Shown in pieces: positions 59,840 through 64,000 of a stretch of 64,000 nucleotides of DNA (position 1 is its first letter; every line of letters starts with the position of its first letter). The notes beneath the pieces are model-generated. The model made no database searches and was not told the origin of the DNA. It was given only the letters and a program-made list of their open reading frames with translations. The position numbers and the translations under genes were made by a program. The stretch lies in the NCBI RefSeq assembly GCF_949628215.1, contig NW_027441212.1, forward strand, positions 62,001-126,000, read 5' to 3'. Origin of the DNA: Phalacrocorax aristotelis. Lineage: Eukaryota > Chordata > Aves > Suliformes > Phalacrocoracidae.

Positions 59840-60904
59840 CTAGGCAGAAGACACAAAGTTAAGGGAAGCCTGATTAAGTTCGTTTCACTGCCTTAAACCA
59901 GCAAACCCCAGGCATGTGGACGCAGGAAAACGAGCTGAAGCAGGCAGGGAATGAGGAGCCGCCCTCAGCAGAGCAGGACACGGCACCGTGTGCCCAAACA
60001 CAGGTGACAGCTGCCAGCCAAGGCTGACACAGCCACCCTGACTGACGGGCCTAAGGCGGCACTTGAACCACCGCGCTCAGCCCCACACCCCAGACGGGGG
60101 GTCAGCGGTGCCGACAGGATTAAGTCCTGACTGACTCCCGACAACAGACGCTGACGCTGACTGGCGCCAGCCAGCTGAGTCCGGGCAGGTGATGCTGGCC
60201 GACTGACGCTGGCCGACTCACTCTGGCCAACTGACGCACGGCTCGGGGCCTCCTTCTGCCCTCGCACCTGGGCATCACCCCTGATGGAGCTGGGCGGGCA
60301 GAGGGGTCCCTGGCGCTGCCACTCATACCTGTCGGGCAGAGCTCGGGAAGCTGGAGAGGCCCCTGACTAGTAGAGGCGCTACTTAGCGACACGGAGCCGC
60401 TGCTTAACAGCAGCTGAAACATCAGTGTGCCCTCAGCACTATGCCAGCGACGCTGAAGGGCATTAACTCTATCCCAGCTACAACCAGCACAGCTCTGAAG
60501 TTTTTAACCACCTCTCCCGTGGAGAAGAGTGTGGATGAAATGCCCAGCTCCCCGTTGGCTGCAGACCACAGGAAGGCACCAGAGATGGCTCTATAATTTT
60601 GTGTGAGGGAAAGGGCTGCGGACAAACCAAACGCATTCGATATCTAATACTGTAATCACCTGCGCAGTTAGGCTCTCTTCTCAAACTCCTCCTTCCACCT
60701 GTCAAGAGGATTTAACTACATACGTAAAAAGGGAAAAAAGCTTCCTGCCTTTTTTCCCTTTAAGTGAGACAAGTCCTTTCCTATTCAGGCTCTGCTTAAG
60801 TCTTAAATAGAACTGGTGACAAAGTAATTCCCTGATCTCCTCTTTCTGCTTTCAGAAGATCAGATGTGATGTTTTGAAGTAACAACCATGGGAGCTGCAC
60901 TTAC

Positions 60905-61072
60905 ATCCGTCACAGGAACTGTTTCCACAGCAGGCACTAACAGTGGCATCGGACATTGTATCTTCACAAATGAGACACAACAACTCATCTGGACTAGGAT
61001 CACCAGAGCAGGATGAGGAGGAAGAAGAGGGCGATGGCTCCTCTGGCAAAAAGGGAGGCTTTTCCTTCTTTC
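60905..61072 (-). CDS. RBBP6-like RING-finger exon, right copy
   Basis: The counterpart of 11980-12147. It reads DELLCLICEDTMSDATVSAC then CGNSSCDG, keeping the Asn of the family's CCGNS, where the left copy has Ser. The acceptor context is tgcgag here and tgtgag on the left; upstream the left copy has an in-frame TGA, which would matter only if the exon began earlier. Confidence 0.72.
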
Positions 61073-63123
61073 CTCGCACAGAAGCTTCCCTGGAGGGGGA
61101 GAGGGCCTGGTGGGAGAGAAAAGTTTAAAGATGGGTCAAAGAAAACTCTTCCAAGCTTTGGATTTTATCAAAGGAAGAGAACAGGTGGAATTCTTCTCAC
61201 TCCACATTCGCCTTCTAAAACATAGGCCTTCAGATTAAACTACTCTTCTAGAGCCACAACACCAGAAGAGGGAGGGGGGAACAATTTTCCTGCTGCAGAA
61301 CTCTCCCTTTCCTTTGATCAAGCAAGAAATTAGCTCAGACCAGAAAAATAACTTTTTGACAGCGAGAAATCAGGTGAAATGAATCCCACCTCTCCTTTGC
61401 CAGACGGCAAATGTACATTGCAGGCGCAGCACCAAGTTAGTCTCCGATCAAGTTAGTCTCTGAGTGATTACATTTTAGAAAGGGAAGGAGCCTGTGTTAC
61501 AGCTTCTCCAGAAGGAGATCCATGGCAGCAAAACAGAAGTGCTACCAAGTGCAGTTTAAAACAGCCGCTCCTCTCAGCACACAGGAGTGTTTTCTTAATT
61601 TACAGCAACAGGAAAAGTTCTGTCTCTTCCACACACGGGAGTTCATAGAAGTCAGAGGGGGAGGACATCTCAGTCCAGCGGCAATTTCTTACGTTTTGCA
61701 AGGAGCCTTTGCAACATCAAACAGAACCAAAACGACCTCTCAAAGAGAACAACTCCGCTACAAACACCACCAAAATGCTTTGCAGAAATACACGTTCTTA
61801 GCACAGCACAGGTTTAACCAGCTTCCAGGGGCATGAACACGGGGACCACCCTACTGCGACGTTAGACAGTATCACAGATTTTAAGATTAAGACGCAGTGA
61901 CAGTGCTTCCTCCCCCGTAACTGCAGGCGCTGGCCAGTTCCGTTGCATTGCCACTCACACTTGTGCGCGTGGTTTCTCTTGTTCACTGCTCGGTCAGTCC
62001 AATTCATTCCATACTTACGCAGGAAGAGCTGGCATCGCGTATTTCCCACTGCTTGTCAGCACAGCACCCTTTGGGTTGGGATCTTTCACCTCCACCATGG
62101 AACTCCACGGAATTCCTGTGCTCTTTCTATCTCTGGGAACAGGCTCAGAAGTTTTGTCCTGCTAAGAAAAGAGGTGCAGACTTATCTCGTCTGAAGAACC
62201 ACGTTTAAAATGACATTTCCATGAGTATTTGAAGCAGCAAAAGCCTCTCATCCTCTCATTTTACCCAGCATAAGTGTTGCTCAACTAAAATACTCCTTTG
62301 CCTCAGTGAATAGAGCCGGGATGTTCCAAAGGCTTGGGCAGGGTTTTGAACTCACTCGACATTCTTTGGCTTAGCTTCAGGTTCCCTAAGGGCGAAACAC
62401 CCCTCAGCTCACCATCCACTCAGAGAAGGGGCACAAACCCGCTCCTCCTCCAAAGCGCAGTGCAGAGTGAGAGCTTAATTCCCTGCTCTGGATCCGTCCC
62501 TGGGGAAACTCCTATTCGCCACCTGGGTACGAAGGTTGGATTCATGCCTCACGCACACACCTTCAGTGAGTAACGTTCAATGGCATGAATACTCAGCCAG
62601 AGGCTTGGGCAATTAAAACACGCAACTATTCAATAGGTGGGGTCAGCAGCAACAGCTTGGTTTTATACGAAATACTAAAAACCGTGAAGTGTCATTAAAG
62701 GACTTGAAAACTGAAAAAATTTCCAGCAATATTGAAATACATAAAAATATGCAAGCAAGCTCTCAGAGAGCGATTGATGGACTTATTTAACGTCTATGAC
62801 CTGGAAAAAAGAGCGTTTCACGTTTATAACTCCAGGTGTCCCTTGAATCCTGAAGGGCTTTGCAACACTGCCTTAGAACCTCTCGATTTCAGTTTTACTG
62901 AAATAAACTCAGCAGTGTTTCTTGAGAGCTCAGGCTCAAGTGCAGCTTTACCACAAGGAAAAAGGGTAACTGTCCTCTTTCTCCTTTTCCAGCCTATTGA
63001 ATTATATCATGCCCCCAGCCCCAGGTAAGCTTACGCTAGGAAAACATTATCAGAGAGACACGTGACTCACTGCTTATCGTCTCCTCAGTTGTTCAAAAGC
63101 GCAGAGTCAAATCTCACAGTCGG

Positions 63124-63380
63124 CACGGAGGGACGGACCGCGCGGAGGGAGGGACCCCGTGGAAGGACGGACCGCACGGAGGGACGGACCGCACGGAGGG
63201 ACGGACCCCGTGGAAGGACGGACCGCACGGAGGGACGGACCCCGTGGAAGGACGGACCGCACGGAGGGACGGACCGCGCGGAGGGACGGACCCCGTGGAA
63301 GGACGGACCGCGCGGAGGGAGGGACCGCGCGGAGGGACGGACCGTGTGGAAGGACGGACCGCGCGGAGGGACGGACCGCC
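63124..63380. repeat. 17-bp GC-rich minisatellite, right copy
   Basis: Same alternating 17-mers as 14199-14488, about 15 units, with a different order of variant units (for example ggacggaccgcacggag). Units are open in all frames. Confidence 0.95.
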
Positions 63381-63729
63381 CCAGACCCGCGGCGGTAGGT
63401 ATTACAACACTCTGGTGTCGCTCTCGTTTTCTCTCTCTTCCCTTTCTCCCTTTTTTCTCTCTTTCTCTGCTTTTCTCTCGCGTCTCCATCGCTGGCCAAA
63501 TGAAGGGACTTGGCACTTTGCTTCCGTTTTGAGTCTTAGTTCTGTTCCCGAGAATGTAGAAGGAACGTGGCCACGGCAACACGTTGGAGTCAGTCAGAAG
63601 TTAAGCCCAGCCGCCCCCAACCTCCCAGAATTCCCTGAGGTCGGTTGGAAAGCAAGGGGGTTTAACCTCTGCCAAATTGTTCAGCCCGACAGTGGATCGT
63701 GACAGACTGGTAGGAGTGTTACCGAAAAA

Positions 63730-64000
63730 CGCGGTAAAATCAGAAACAACTCTTTAACAGCAATTTAGTATTAAAGAGCAGGCATTCTTTATTCACAGCG
63801 CCGGATGCACGCGGGATCGCTGCTCCTAACGTGCGTACCTTACGCACCTTTCCCGTACAATTTATAGATCAAAAATTTACATATTCATAGATATTCATTA
63901 TTGTCCTTTCTACCAATCAGCACAAACTTGCTCGTTCCATATGTAAATTACTGCGCAGACTCAGTTATCCTCTTTGTTGTTCTCTTCTGAGTAGGTGGTA
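63730..64000 (-). mobile_element. LTR-like element (right copy), cut by window end
   Basis: Same TATA-like and AATAAA arrangement as 14805-15110. Only part lies in the window. Confidence 0.45.

Larger units (their letters stand above)
48926..64000. repeat. Right copy of the >15-kb direct segmental duplication
   Basis: Corresponds base for base to 1-15075. Base 48926 is fixed by the window's first base and is not a biological boundary; the match also still runs at the right window end. Confidence 0.95.

Overview
The window looks like a piece of a bird genome. Three CR1-type LINE 3' fragments with the typical (ATTCTATG)-like tail, an avian-style class III (ERV-L-like) endogenous retrovirus and long intron-rich genes all fit a bird, and nothing looks bacterial or viral-episomal. 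The species cannot be told from the sequence.

The main gene is AHCTF1, which encodes ELYS, the nucleoporin that binds chromatin and seeds nuclear pore assembly after mitosis. It lies on the minus strand. I recognised it by translating the minus strand and comparing it with the human protein from memory; the splice sites and codon phases were then checked exon by exon. It is present twice. Bases 1-15075 and 48926-64000 are direct copies about 1% different, with a period of about 48,925 bp. Each copy carries coding exons 1-6 (start codon, first half of the beta-propeller) and about 6 kb of 5' flank. The right copy continues down to 33167 with 16 more exons. These give 22 exons and 987 in-frame codons with no stop, covering the propeller and the alpha-helical domain, and then the gene ends. 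The C-terminal chromatin-binding half of ELYS is not in the window. The left copy runs off the window start and may be the complete gene.

Upstream of ELYS, both copies carry a single exon of an RBBP6-like RING protein, an unrecognised 460-bp exon-like ORF, a 17-bp minisatellite that is open in every frame, and an LTR-like sequence cut by the right window end.

Between the truncated copy and the second 5' end lies a rearranged block (about 15.1-32 kb). An inverted repeat has arms at 17.67-19.97 and 29.23-31.92 kb. Its spacer holds a 6.5-kb provirus on the minus strand (19968-26483: LTRs, tRNA-Lys-type primer site, gag, protease, RT, RNase H, integrase, no env; broken by in-frame stops and a lost integrase catalytic residue). 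Next to it is a 1.5-kb, roughly 62-bp satellite whose units can fold into two hairpins. The provirus has no target-site duplication and joins two unrelated sequences, so it appears to mark a recombination breakpoint.

Most other open frames are shadows of exons, minisatellite or GC-rich DNA. Coordinates of exons come from reading splice consensus by eye and are usually exact; repeat boundaries are approximate.
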